Positions 31,189 to 41,322 of a stretch of 64,000 nucleotides of DNA are shown here, piece by piece. A program made the position numbers and the translations under genes. How positions within the stretch are numbered: position 1 is the stretch's first letter; each line of letters starts with the position of its first letter. Source of the DNA: Periconia sp. R9002 (taxonomy: Eukaryota; Ascomycota; Dothideomycetes; Pleosporales; Periconiaceae). The stretch spans positions 620,001 through 684,000 of the forward strand of contig JAMAHW010000002.1 of assembly GCA_023627715.1 (NCBI GenBank), written 5' to 3'. The notes beneath the pieces were generated by a model. It was not told the origin of the DNA and searched no databases. It was given only the letters and a program-made list of their open reading frames with translations.

Positions 31189-33650
31189 TTACAACCCAGG
31201 AACAGCCAAACCGAGATTCCTCAAGCAAAGCACACTGACACTAGCCCTCAGATTCGCGACATTACCGGGCAAGGTCAAAACATTATCCGAGAAGGTCAAG
31301 ATGGTAGGGATCAGATTCGTCGGATCCGAAGGAGTAGGCAAGCCCTTGACGAACGCCAGATCGGAGGCGGGGATGGCCGCAACAGCCTTCTGAATGGCGG
31401 AGAGGCTAGTCAGGTCCTTGAGGGTACCGAACTTGGTAGGGTTGATGGAAGAGAGGAGCTGGAGGACGCCAAAGGTGGCGACTGCGTCCTGCACTACGGG
31501 AAGCTGGAAGACGAAGCTGGGGATAATCTGGTTGAGGATGCCGAGGATGTTGGAGGTGATGCTTCCGATACCGTTGCCGCCGGGGACAGCAATGTTCTTG
31601 GCAATGGAACTGACGAGGTAAGCTACATCCGGAGGAATACCTGCATTTTGTTATCAGTGACATTGCTCGACTTGGTTGGCTATGTAGTGTCAAAGTGACG
31701 AACCAGGAAATCCGCTAGTGGGCAGACCACCAATACCGACACCAGAAAGTCCTGTCGAGAGAGATGGCAGCTGGCGTTTGATATGTTCAAGCTCTGAGAG
31801 CTCAGCAGCAAGGTCGTCGTCTGATACATCACGTTTTACTGGGGCACTGACTGGCAGCGATGGGGCAAATAGCGAGAGAGGATCTTTCTTGAGCAGACTG
31901 AGCAAGGTGGCAACGACAGAAATAGAGAAAGCTCCGAGAGGGTCAGATCCAGGAATCTGTACGTTAATGTTAGGATGTGCTGGTGCGATACGAACCATAG
32001 ACTTACGCCATTGGAGACTGGCCAAGGGCCAGGAACTCCGCCAGGAACTCCGCCAGGGAGACCGCCAGGGAGACCGCCAGGGAGACCGCCAGGGAGACCG
32101 CCAGGGAGACCGCCAGGGAGACCACCAGTCGCTCCACTGACAGTACCAGCAGCGCCGGCAACAGTAGAGCCTAAGTGATGTATACGTTAGTAACCTTCAA
32201 AGGGGCAACGATGTTTGGATACCCCCAAATTTGGAGATACGAGCTGGACAGTGTTTACGAACCTGCAACGGGAACTGAGTCTAAAAATTAGCAATCATCG
32301 TGAATAAATGATATAGTATGTATACACACCACTTCCTACAGCGTTCGCTGCAGTCCCAATGGCTCCGGACACGGGGCTTCCTCCGCTAGTAACACCGCCA
32401 ACCGCACCGGTGGCCGTACCCAAGGTCGAACCACTTGCAACCCCGGCTGCGGTGCCCCCGACAGGAGCAGCTGCAGAACCAGCAACAGGCACTATTCGCA
32501 AAATTAGCTAATCTCACGTACGATTGACTCATATGTGATGTTCCAGGGGGGTCAGATATATGGCAGGGCACAGAGAATACATACCGCTTCCTGCAGTGTT
32601 AGCAACAGTTCCAGTGATACCACCAATCACAGAGCCGGCCGATGTTTGAGGGACAGATGGGGTAGATCCGCCCAGGGGGAGAGCTCCTCCAAGTTGTCTC
32701 TTATGGAGAGGGAGCGAAGCATTCGGCACTGGCAAAGATGCAGTGGAGATTGGAAGGTCTTTAGAAAGTTTATCTTTGCCCTTGGCAAGCATGTCAAGAA
32801 CGACTTCAAGAACGCTTGATCCGAGCTTGACTACTTTATCTAGCGCTTCTTTCTGACTGAGGCTGGAAGATTCAGGAAGGGGCACCGGCAAAGTCACTGG
32901 GCCAGTGTCGGGCAGAGAGACGGGTACCACAGGCTTAGGCAATGTGCCAGCATCGGGAACAACAGGCAGTTTCGGCAAGCCAAGTACAGGGACATCGGGG
33001 CCTGCAGGGAGAACTGATGACAGGTCTTAGCTAATCTTCCTTTGTTCCAAGTATGCACTTTTCATACTTTTAGGTGTTGATAGAGGAGAGACACTCGGTG
33101 GCGAGACGGCCGGTGTCGGAACAACGGGTACAACGGGGACGACGGGTGGTGCAGCGGGAACGACTTTTTCGAAGGGGATGGATGGTTAGCAGCAGTTCAA
33201 GCATGGGTGTAGGAACAGATATGTCGTATTCCCAGCTTTCAATGGAGCCTCTGAGACAACATTGTATGAAATTCTAAGTTGGAACATTGTGAAAAGGGTA
33301 GCTCGTGGTGAAGATATATGAATAGGAAATCATACTTGGGGCACCGAGGCCAACGGGCGGAGCAACGGGCGGAGCAACAGCCGGCGCTCCTGGTATAACA
33401 GGTTTGGCGACAGCAATTCCAGCCGCACCAGACGCAGAAGCAGGCCCAGCAACTAGTGAAGATAGAGATTAGTATTATGGTCGGTCTATGAAGAAACAGC
33501 TGTCGACTTACCGACGGCAGTGCTAGTAGTAGCAGCGATAGGAATAGGGAGAACCGGGGGCGCAGCGCCAGCAACGAAACCCTGGGGTAGGGCCACAGCA
33601 TTGACGGAGGCACAAAAGGCCAGAATGGCCAAAGCTTTGTAAGAGTCCAT
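31189..33650 (-). CDS. Repeat-rich secreted protein with Kex2-like sites, nine exons
   Basis: Exons (complement) 33512-33650, 33336-33452, 33068-33163, 32585-33001, 32330-32491, 32263-32280, 32007-32170, 31704-31956 and 31189-31640 give 605 aa. A clear signal peptide ([18 protein letters not shown]) is followed by low-complexity Pro/Val and Gly/Ala/Ser modules: [33 protein letters not shown], and an LPGG array of about seven units. Three dibasic KR sites (PVKRD, IKRQLP, HKRQLGG) fit Kex2 processing. The C-terminal roughly 230 residues are more globular ([10 protein letters not shown]...[18 protein letters not shown]). Exons 2-6 are all multiples of three with phase 1-1 borders; one is an 18-nt micro-exon. 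I do not recognise a family. A wall, adhesin-like or effector-like role is conceivable but not shown. Confidence 0.78.
32037..32126. repeat. 12-bp tandem repeat inside an exon
   Basis: About seven near-identical copies of CCAGGGAGACCG (plus strand), flanked by two CCAGGAACTCCG variants, encode the LPGG array on the minus strand. The copies are almost identical, so length polymorphism by slippage is likely. Confidence 0.92.
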
Positions 33651-34222
33651 AGCGGATTCCAATAACGAAAGTAAGTAATCAATTAGGAAGAGTAGGGCGT
33701 GTAACGAGTGACCCTAATGAGAGACTACAACGGAAAGAGTGAGACGGAGGGAAGCAAGAGGTTATAAATATTGCGATCATTTCTTTCGGTTGTTGCCGCT
33801 GCGAGGGATGAAGGTTGGACAAGCAATGGCCTCTGAGGGGTTGTTGAAAGTAAGGACCAAGAGCATTCCAATCCAATAACTTCGAAAGTTGCATCATATC
33901 ATTAGATGGAAGATGGTCAAGGATTGAGCCTTACACTTCGCGTGATTCGCTACGCGTTGCTCCATGGCTGCGGATAATGGCCGTGAATTATCGAGCGCGA
34001 TCGAAACTGCTCTCTATCGTCTTTCGAGTGTTGCTCATGCCAGTAGACTCGAGTGGAATGCTAATCATGAAGCAAGAAATCCCAAGTATTTGTTAGTCAA
34101 GCTTTCCTAAAATCTTCATATGGAATGCAAAGCAGACTCCATCGATCGATCACGCAAACAAGGGCGTGGCATTACTGGCCAATTGATATTGTTGCCAGGG
34201 GATTTTGTCACCCGTTGGGGAA
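33651..34222. other. Intergenic interval, no gene seen
   Basis: This 572-bp stretch is upstream of the secreted-protein gene and downstream of the SUZ-domain gene. No recognisable feature beyond AT-rich promoter-like sequence. Confidence 0.4.
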
Positions 34223-35109
34223 TCATGAAGCACTGGCGCCATAATTCCCTCTCGGTGCAAATCCTCGGCCTCCTCTCCCAGTTGCTTGTGGACCACGAGG
34301 CTCTCGGATTGGCTTTTCCTGACCGTTTGGCGTGCTAGGGCGACTGTTCTCCTTCTTCTGCACGTAGACAGAACCGGGCTTGGGTGAGTACGATGGCTCG
34401 TACAATTGACGACCAGTAGGCTGGGGACGCGCCGGTGACTGCTCGCTCGATCTGCTCTGGCTATGAGAATAACCGCGACCACCGCGACCCTTGCCTCGAC
34501 CGCTCATTTTATTGGGAGATGCACCGCGTGACTCGTCTGAGGCAGCGGGCGAGCCAAAAATCTTCTCCCGCGCTTCTGCATAACGACGCTCTTTTTCGGC
34601 GCGTTCCTTTTGTGCGCGTGCTTTCCGCTCTTCAAACTCTGCCTCGTTCTTCTTGCGCCTTTCTTCCTCACTATCTTCATCGTCATCTATGCTCAATCCA
34701 GCCATTCCTGATGTCGCGCCGTTTCGCGTCAGAACCTGGGGAGGCTTGCGAGCAAGCACCGTCATTGTAGGTTTGAAAGTTGGAGGAACAGGTATATTGT
34801 TTCGCGCCTCGAGAAACAGCATGGGCTCCGGATTCTCCCTACGAGAGTTAGTCTCTCCCTTTAAGACATGTCAGCGAATGCTACGCACGCCGACTCCCAG
34901 ATCTGGCGATTGAATTCGGCATGCTGTGCCCTTCGCTCTGCTTTTGAAAGTTTGAGTGGTGCTGCAGGCTCGCTCTTTCTCTCGGATTCGTCTTGCTTCT
35001 ACATGATATCAGTTGTATCCTTTGTGCTTAGAGCTTGTCAACGTACATCAGCTAGAGACTCCCAATCGTCGTCCCACGCGTCAACGACGGCGCTCGCTTT
35101 GGGTGGCAT
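34223..35109 (-). CDS. SUZ-domain RNA-binding-type protein
   Basis: Exons (complement) 35047-35109, 34889-34998 and 34223-34838 give 262 aa, beginning MPPKASAVVDAWDDDWESLAD. The central region has PPQVLTRNG, then an E/K/R-rich helix ending EKERRYAEAREKIFGSP, the SUZ consensus (ERxxRYxEARxRIFG). The C-terminus is an RG/RGG-rich disordered tail (GRGKGRGGRGYSHSQS, TGRGGRGFAPRGNYG). SUZ domains bind RNA and occur in proteins linked to mRNA regulation; the specific role of the small fungal SUZ protein is not known to me. Introns are 48 and 50 nt. The gene is divergent from the 35531 gene across 421 bp. Confidence 0.88.
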
Positions 35110-35530
35110 TTGTACCTTGTGCCCTTGGGAGATGGTGCGTATAAGCAATTGATATTGTCGGAACTATCGAGGCGTAGTGTTCTACAAAGTTGAAATCAGA
35201 CGTGAAAGGAGGGGTGCTGGGCGGCCTAGACGTCCAGAAGTTGCGAACGAAGTGACAAGGGTGCTGTGCCCCTCGCCCTCGCTTGTTCCCGCAGCTAGTG
35301 TTGAGCCGCGGTTGCAGTAGCTCTTGACCTTGCTGCCTCAATCGTCATGTCATTCATCTCTTCATTCACCTGTGCCGCAAAAAAGCAACCAACCATTCAC
35401 CCCCCATTTCTCCGAGCGTTTGAGACCCAAATACAAATTAATAATATAAGCAAAGCTTCATCATGTCAGGCAAGTTGGCACTCTCCCTTCAACGTCAACC
35501 AAACACACCACCACTACTACCTCAACCACC
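35110..35530. promoter_or_regulatory. Divergent promoter interval
   Basis: This 421-bp stretch lies between the start of the SUZ-domain gene (-) and that of the unknown gene (+). No specific site is claimed. Confidence 0.45.
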
Positions 35531-36059
35531 ATGTCGTTGCTTACCCCTCCCTACGAAATAGACATAGACGGCGACTCCACAATGCACTCCTCGCCAGACC
35601 TCGCCGCCGACGACGATGAAATGTTTCCAGATGAAGCGCCCTCCACGCCCAAAACCGCCGCCGCCTTCGCCCTGGACCCTACCTCCGAGTTGTCACCGCC
35701 CAACTCGCAGGGCGGCCCGTCCCTCACCACTACTTCGTCGACCACCAACGACAAGGGAAAAGCTGCGACCGGTGTATCTGGTGAGGCTTCATCATCGAGT
35801 TCGGCACCTGGCGTCGTCCATACCGATCCCGCGACCGGGTACAAGTGGAACAAGCAGGAGGACCAGCCGGGGTATGAGTGGAAAAACAATCGGGCGAGGG
35901 AGGATGAGGCGAGGGCTTTAGAGCAGATCGTTGATAAGGGGAGTCAGATTAAGAGTAAGTCTTGAGATTGGAGGTAGAGGGTGGAATGAAACTAATCATT
36001 CCGCAGGGAGATATGGTGATCCGTTGAAGGCGGATGTTCCCATGACTTTGGGGCGCTGA
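35531..36059 (+). CDS. Small conserved-looking protein of unknown function
   Basis: Exons 35531-35954 and 36007-36059 join (GT-AG, 52-nt intron) to 158 aa. The N-terminal two thirds are acidic and Ser/Thr/Pro-rich, probably disordered (DEMFPDEAPSTPKTAAAF). The C-terminal part is denser: TDPATGYKWNKQEDQPGYEW, then a charged helix EDEARALEQIVDKG, then RRYGDPLKADVPMTLGR encoded across the intron. The kinetics of conservation cannot be judged here, but an intron placed in the charged C-terminal block and a clean stop argue that it is real. I recognise no domain. Confidence 0.65.
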
Positions 36060-36385
36060 CAGAATCAATTTTCTTTGTGGATGATATGATTGCTGACAAG
36101 CGGGAGGGCAATGCTGATTTCATGAATAATGACTGGAAATAACTGCAGGCACATGGGGTCTCACGAAGCTGCGGTATCACTGAAGGATGAGAAAAGAGCA
36201 TGAGGCTCTAATGGCAGTACCGAGAGAATCTCTCAGAGACCAGGCTCACGACTTAGATACAAATCAAATGATAAGCAGATTTCAGTTCTGCCCTACAGAA
36301 CCATTATACGAACAATCCCTTTTCTTAGAGGTATTATGCGTGACCATCCCAAACGCCAGTTCCATGCAGTGTATTTTCCCACCCC
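36060..36385. other. Convergent intergenic interval
   Basis: This 326-bp stretch lies between two convergent stops; 3' UTRs and terminators. Nothing else seen. Confidence 0.4.
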
Positions 36386-37266
36386 TCAATCACTCTCCTC
36401 GGCATCCTCCATATCCTCGTCGTCAACCTCTTCCCTCTCCTCCAACGGGTCCTCGGTCAGTCCTTCCTCCTGCCCCTCGTCATCCTCCTCAACCTCATCA
36501 TCTTCCACCTCCTCATCCTCTCCGTCCTGCTCCCCATTGCCCATCTCAACCGTATCATCCGCGTCCACACCGTCATCATCTTCCGCTTCACCGCCCTCCA
36601 AGCGCGCCCGTTTCGTAGGTGGTGATTCCTCTCCATCATGTGCCGCGCCTGCAGCACCACCTGCGGCGGCACCGTTCGTCATCTCCTTATCCTTGGCCGC
36701 TTTCTTGTCTTCTCGCACCTTTTTCCGGTAGGTATTCCGCTTATCCGCTTGTATCGATGTGAATTTGTGCACCTCCGCTTCGAGACGCGGCAGCATGAAT
36801 TCGAACTCCAGCTCGTGCATTGCGTCGAAGACGTCCTTGGGCATGACGGTTTTTTTGCCGCTGCGGGCGGCGTTTTCGGCAGCGCTGTAACTTGTCAACA
36901 TTGTTCCTTTTTCTCCGTCTTTTTTTCTATATGCATTGAGTTAGGGAAGCGGGTGCGCACCATGATGTCAGATAGTTCACGAAAACCGTTGCGCTTTTCG
37001 ACATGGCGAGCAGCGCATCTTTCTGGATTTGTGTGTTGGGTGGCAGGACGCCTTTGCCGAGTCGCTGGACTATGGATTTGGGGAGATTGAGGTCCTAAAT
37101 GTTCAATTGCATACTCGTGAGCTTTTGTCCTCGTGCGCTGAGGTAGGAATGCGTGGACGAGGGTGGGTGGGGTATGCGCGGGCGTAATACTGACTTCTAT
37201 GTTCAGACCATCTTCTCTGGGTTCGTCGTTGGAGACGGTAGAGACGTTGCTTTTCCGTGTGGGCAT
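36386..37266 (-). CDS. DPB4: DNA polymerase epsilon subunit D (Dpb4), histone-fold protein
   Basis: Exons (complement) 37195-37266, 36961-37094 and 36386-36890 give 236 aa. The histone fold is [20 protein letters not shown], then [19 protein letters not shown], then [20 protein letters not shown] and [20 protein letters not shown]. This is the H2B/CBF-A-type fold of Dpb4/POLE3. Dpb4 pairs with Dpb3 in the polymerase epsilon holoenzyme and with a related partner in the ISW2/CHRAC remodeller. The C-terminal roughly 90 residues are a long Asp/Glu-rich tail ([20 protein letters not shown] and on), a feature of Dpb4/POLE3 linked to histone handling. MluI-box-like sites lie about 150 bp upstream. 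Confidence 0.92.
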
Positions 37267-37414
37267 GGTTTGAATTTGATGTGTGATGTTTGTAAAGGCA
37301 GGGAGGAAAGGCGAGCGCGAGAAGGGTTGGGGTGTTGGGTTGCGAGGTCGGCCGGTGTTTGTTCTCCTCGTGCAACTATCTGGTGGGCCAGTACCTTCAC
37401 CGATTGATGATTTG

Positions 37415-37430
37415 ACGCGCCCTCACGCGT
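37415..37430. promoter_or_regulatory. Two MluI-box (MCB)-like sites upstream of DPB4
   Basis: ACGCGC at 37415-37420 and ACGCGT at 37425-37430 lie about 150-165 bp upstream of the DPB4 ATG. MBF (Mbp1/Swi6 type) binds ACGCGT at S-phase gene promoters in yeasts. The sites are seen; their function here is inferred. Confidence 0.45.
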
Positions 37431-38995
37431 TTGGGCTTGGCACTTTATTACTCGCGCCACGGCCACATGGTAATTGAAATGACGTGCATCCAGGCCAAAT
37501 ATGCGAAATTTAACGTTTAATTTGTTTCTGGCGAAAATCGCCAAATGCTGATTTTATATATACATTTACGGTTCCTAGCCATCTTGCCCCAGATGGTAGC
37601 AAGGAGGATACATTACAGGTTCAACGTTTTCCGTCTACTTGAAGGAAGCAAAATTGATGACACCAATACCCAATATAGGTTAAAAGTTTGTTGACATCGC
37701 AAACAAATGATCGGAGTCATCCGCGGTATGAGTTGAGTAAAAAGAATCATATGAAGCGCCATCCGTCATGCATTCACTACATGTCGACCTACTGATATCT
37801 GGATCTTAGCAAAACCCAGGTAGAACTTCAAGCAATATATTAGCTATTGTAGGGGTTGGCCCGTCTTCGGATTGACTGTTAACAAAGATTAGAATCTGAA
37901 TCGAGCATTCACAGTTATAGAAGGTACATAAACATATTAAAAGGCTGTTTAATGGTGTGTATGTTGAAGTAGAAAGTGGGGCTAATGCCCTATTCTAAGC
38001 ACAGCCCAACCCGGTAATTACATCCTTGTACATTAAGCCAAATATCTCCCTTCATTTCATATCTCATACACATGCTATCTTCGAAACACACCCATTGCTC
38101 GAGAAAAATTATTTTCTAGCAGAGTACGAGGAAAATTCTAGGTATTGTCCAGAGGACATCCCGTTTCAAGCCGCGCCAGGCCACCAAAGCGAAATACGTC
38201 CCCGCTTATCGCTACTGAAGCACTTCATTGGCCGGGTTCCATCTTTTCCCCAGGTTCCTCTGCTTCATCAAATGCTATTCCCAGAATCCAAGTGGCACCG
38301 TCGAGACCCGCCCACTCTCGTCTAGAGAATCCTTACAGAGATATCGCCGCCCCCAGCACCTGCATATTCCGTAGCATGTCAGATGTGGCAGATCCAGGCC
38401 TTATGCCAAGCGCCATATCACCTTGGCTGCATCGCCAACTTCACCTTTTTGCGGTATGTCTAACTTTTATCGAGCGTGTGACTTGAGCACTACTTTTGTG
38501 TACCATCCCAAACAAGAAATCACGAAGAAGCACCGTGAAAGGATGCGATCAGACTGGGTGTGTCGCGGGACCACATCCACGACACACGACAGCCCATCAT
38601 GCAGGGACTTTGCTTGTTACGAGGACCCTGATTTGGTGAGCCGCCTGCCATGGTTGCTTCACGCATTTGCGTACCATCGCCTCGCATCTTGCCTTTTTGC
38701 CTCTTTGGAGACCCAGCGCCGGCCGATATATGCTAGCCACTTCTTCCCCTATGCGACATGCCCGTTTTTGTGCCGTCTTGCGATTCTCTTCTTGTGGCCA
38801 CTCCGCCGCACGCCACGAAATCCCACGCTCTTGGCGGGCTGGATGATCCCGTAAACTCATGTCCTATAAGCCCGACTTGGACCGATAAGCGTAAGGCCAT
38901 TCGGTAAGGATTCCGAGGAAGGAGAGGCCATTCTGACCATTCATAACCTAGCGGGCGCCTCGATTTTAGTCAAAAGTTTACCTCGCAGATCTACC
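37431..38995. other. Divergent intergenic interval DPB4 / arrestin-like gene
   Basis: About 1.6 kb without a supported gene. ORFs at 38026-38325, 38145-38486 and 38423-38854 overlap in different frames and have no family signal. Confidence 0.45.
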
Positions 38996-40375
38996 ATGGC
39001 CCTGGATCAAGATTTGAGAATTGTCGTGGATGGGGATAGCGCCAAGGTGTATCGTCGAGGAGACAAGGTTACAGGAACCGTGATATTCGCAGTTGGGAAA
39101 GAGATCGGTATTCAGTCGCTTGTCTTGAATTTCATGGGCACAATTACAACAGCCACGGCCAGACCTTTCTACGTAACAAACAATGATAGTGATGCCGGAC
39201 CAACTATGCGAGAGTATGAGGAGCGTGTCACACTATTCAACTTCGAGAAAGAACTCGCCCTAAGATGTACTCTCGACAGCGGAAAGCGAAGCTGGGGTTT
39301 TGACTTCACCTTCCCCGACCTGACGATTCCGAAATACTCGCGATTTCAGCATGGCCCTAAATACTTTAAAGATCCACACTCATTGCCGCCATCCTTCCAG
39401 ACAGAAATGGATTCACCTGGCGGGTCCGCGACAGTATCATATTTTCTCAAAGCGACGTTAACTCACACCGGAACTCAAGAACCATCGAAATTCTACCACA
39501 TACTCCCATATCATCCAACCCCGGAGAACTTGGACATGGAAACTAGAGTTGTTCCGCGAGTACTGTACGCGCAGACGTGGAAGCCTTTATCAGAGAACCA
39601 AAAAGCCGTCGACAGAGCATTTTCAAAATTATCTCGTCGGAACACAAACACTACAAACAATCCCTGCTTGGTACCGACTATACACTGTCCCGAGAAAGTG
39701 ACACCTGGAAAACACATACCCATTATACTTTCGCTCACCGACAGCAGCGGCTCATCATACCCCGAAAATAACACTCAGGATCAATGCCACCTAGATTCAG
39801 TAAAGATTTCAATCGGGACACACACAACATCCATGTGCGGTCATCCAGCATCACAACCCGAGGATACTATGAGAAAATACGTCACATGCATAGACAGAAA
39901 AGAAATCAACACAGCGATCCCCTTCGGAACTCAAGTCAGACTAACCAACAACTTCCGCCTGGTAGACAACGCAGAATGCGTCCCTTCTTTCAAAACATAC
40001 ACGATAACCCGACGTTACGATCTCACGGTCGCCATCGGAATCAAGTACAAAGACCACAGCTTCACGATCCGCAACACCACCGCTCTCGAAATCCTCCCTC
40101 GTGTCCCTCGCAACCTCCTACCCCGCACGCACGAGACTGAAGACGTCGAAATCGACCCGTTACCGCTATATACGCCGAGAGAGCCATCCAGAGAATTGGC
40201 TCCAGATTACTTCTCAATCTACGGCCATACAAGCGCTCCGTCGAATTCAAGCACCGCCTCGCTGGTGTCTAGCGAGAATAGGAGTAGAGGGTCCAGCGTG
40301 AGATCAGGTATCTCGACACCGGCTTCCGAGGTTGGACAGTTGGCGCTGGATGAATGTCCAATATATACGCCTTGA
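38996..40375 (+). CDS. Arrestin-like (alpha-arrestin fold) protein
   Basis: An intronless ORF of 459 aa. The N-terminal arrestin-like sandwich starts LRIVVDGDSAKVYRRGDKVTG with TVIFAVGKEIGIQSLVLNF, and the beta-strand SWGFDFTFPDLTIPKYSRF follows. The second half has PTIHCPEKVTPGKHIPIILS and YDLTVAIGIKYKDHSFTIRN. The tail is Ser-rich and disordered and holds LPLYTPREP and a terminal CPIYTP. LPxY is a variant of the PPxY motif that recruits Nedd4/Rsp5-type ubiquitin ligases. Family role: adaptors for transporter ubiquitination and endocytosis. It is shorter than classic Rod1/Art proteins and the arrestin domains are divergent, so partner and cargo are unknown. Confidence 0.82.
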   Translation: MALDQDLRIVVDGDSAKVYRRGDKVTGTVIFAVGKEIGIQSLVLNFMGTITTATARPFYVTNNDSDAGPTMREYEERVTLFNFEKELALRCTLDSGKRSWGFDFTFPDLTIPKYSRFQHGPKYFKDPHSLPPSFQTEMDSPGGSATVSYFLKATLTHTGTQEPSKFYHILPYHPTPENLDMETRVVPRVLYAQTWKPLSENQKAVDRAFSKLSRRNTNTTNNPCLVPTIHCPEKVTPGKHIPIILSLTDSSGSSYPENNTQDQCHLDSVKISIGTHTTSMCGHPASQPEDTMRKYVTCIDRKEINTAIPFGTQVRLTNNFRLVDNAECVPSFKTYTITRRYDLTVAIGIKYKDHSFTIRNTTALEILPRVPRNLLPRTHETEDVEIDPLPLYTPREPSRELAPDYFSIYGHTSAPSNSSTASLVSSENRSRGSSVRSGISTPASEVGQLALDECPIYTP

Positions 40376-41322
40376 AGCTTTGAAACATCCTCGTTTGTGA
40401 AGCCTGGACGGAGGGACTCGGAGTTATGTCCTTGCATTGCGGCTTTCAACGATGACTACTCGCGAAACGGACGTTTCTGGACTGACATCGTACCACCTAG
40501 CTTAATCCCGCTGAGGTCCCTGCCTTCTTCAAGCTTCGAAATTACGCGTTCATCCCACAGCCGTTTGAAAAAATTTAACAATGGCTCAAATTATTCACCT
40601 GACTGCAATTGTCCAGCACCGCGGGATTTGATGACTCAGGCCGCCAAAGTACGAAAAACCGATCTTATCAGCCAGATAAGCAGAATCTGCTCTTGTTTCT
40701 TTGAAGCTCTTCTTCGGTACGCTAGATTTGTCATATTCCTTCCCTATACCTACAGTAAATTAGCGTGCAAGTTCAGCTCCGCTCACATAATTAGGTTGAT
40801 GTAACGATGGAGGATTCAGCTTATCAGGAGGGCGGCAGTCCGAAGACGAATACTCTATCTACAGTACCTAATCATTCTCAGAAATCGGAAAGTGAAGTTA
40901 TGATTGCAGTTTTAAACTTCTTGTAGATAATGACGAAAACCCGTTGACCTCAGCCACAATCAATCACATTTTCAAGCCTACGTTTCACGCATGTCTAGGC
41001 GTTGGAATATGCATCTACGCTAGCTAAGCATTCAGTCTCAACATTAGTTTAATTCCCCGACCCCTCCTTCTTCCCTATTTAGGTCACAGACGTTTGTCTA
41101 GCTACAATGTTGGTGTTTTATCGAGTTGGAGAAAGTTCGTGATGTTGTCGTTCAATTCATGTGAATTTGTCTATCTTCTGGCCGTGAATACTCATAAGAG
41201 AGTTTTTTCAGACAAGCAGCGAGCAAGCTATCCTCATATAAATCGCGTCTCTCGTATTCTCCTCAATAGTGAGTGAATAATCTTACCCCATTACGCTTTT
41301 TGGCGTGGCTTTATGGATAAGA
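40376..41322. other. Intergenic interval, no gene seen
   Basis: This 947-bp stretch lies between the arrestin-like stop and the bestrophin-like start. Only weak short ORFs. Confidence 0.4.

Noticed and set aside
31189..33650. RiPP precursor (ustiloxin-type) for the KR-containing secreted protein
   Set aside because: The KR sites are not separated by near-identical core peptides, and no UstYa/DUF3328-type gene is adjacent.
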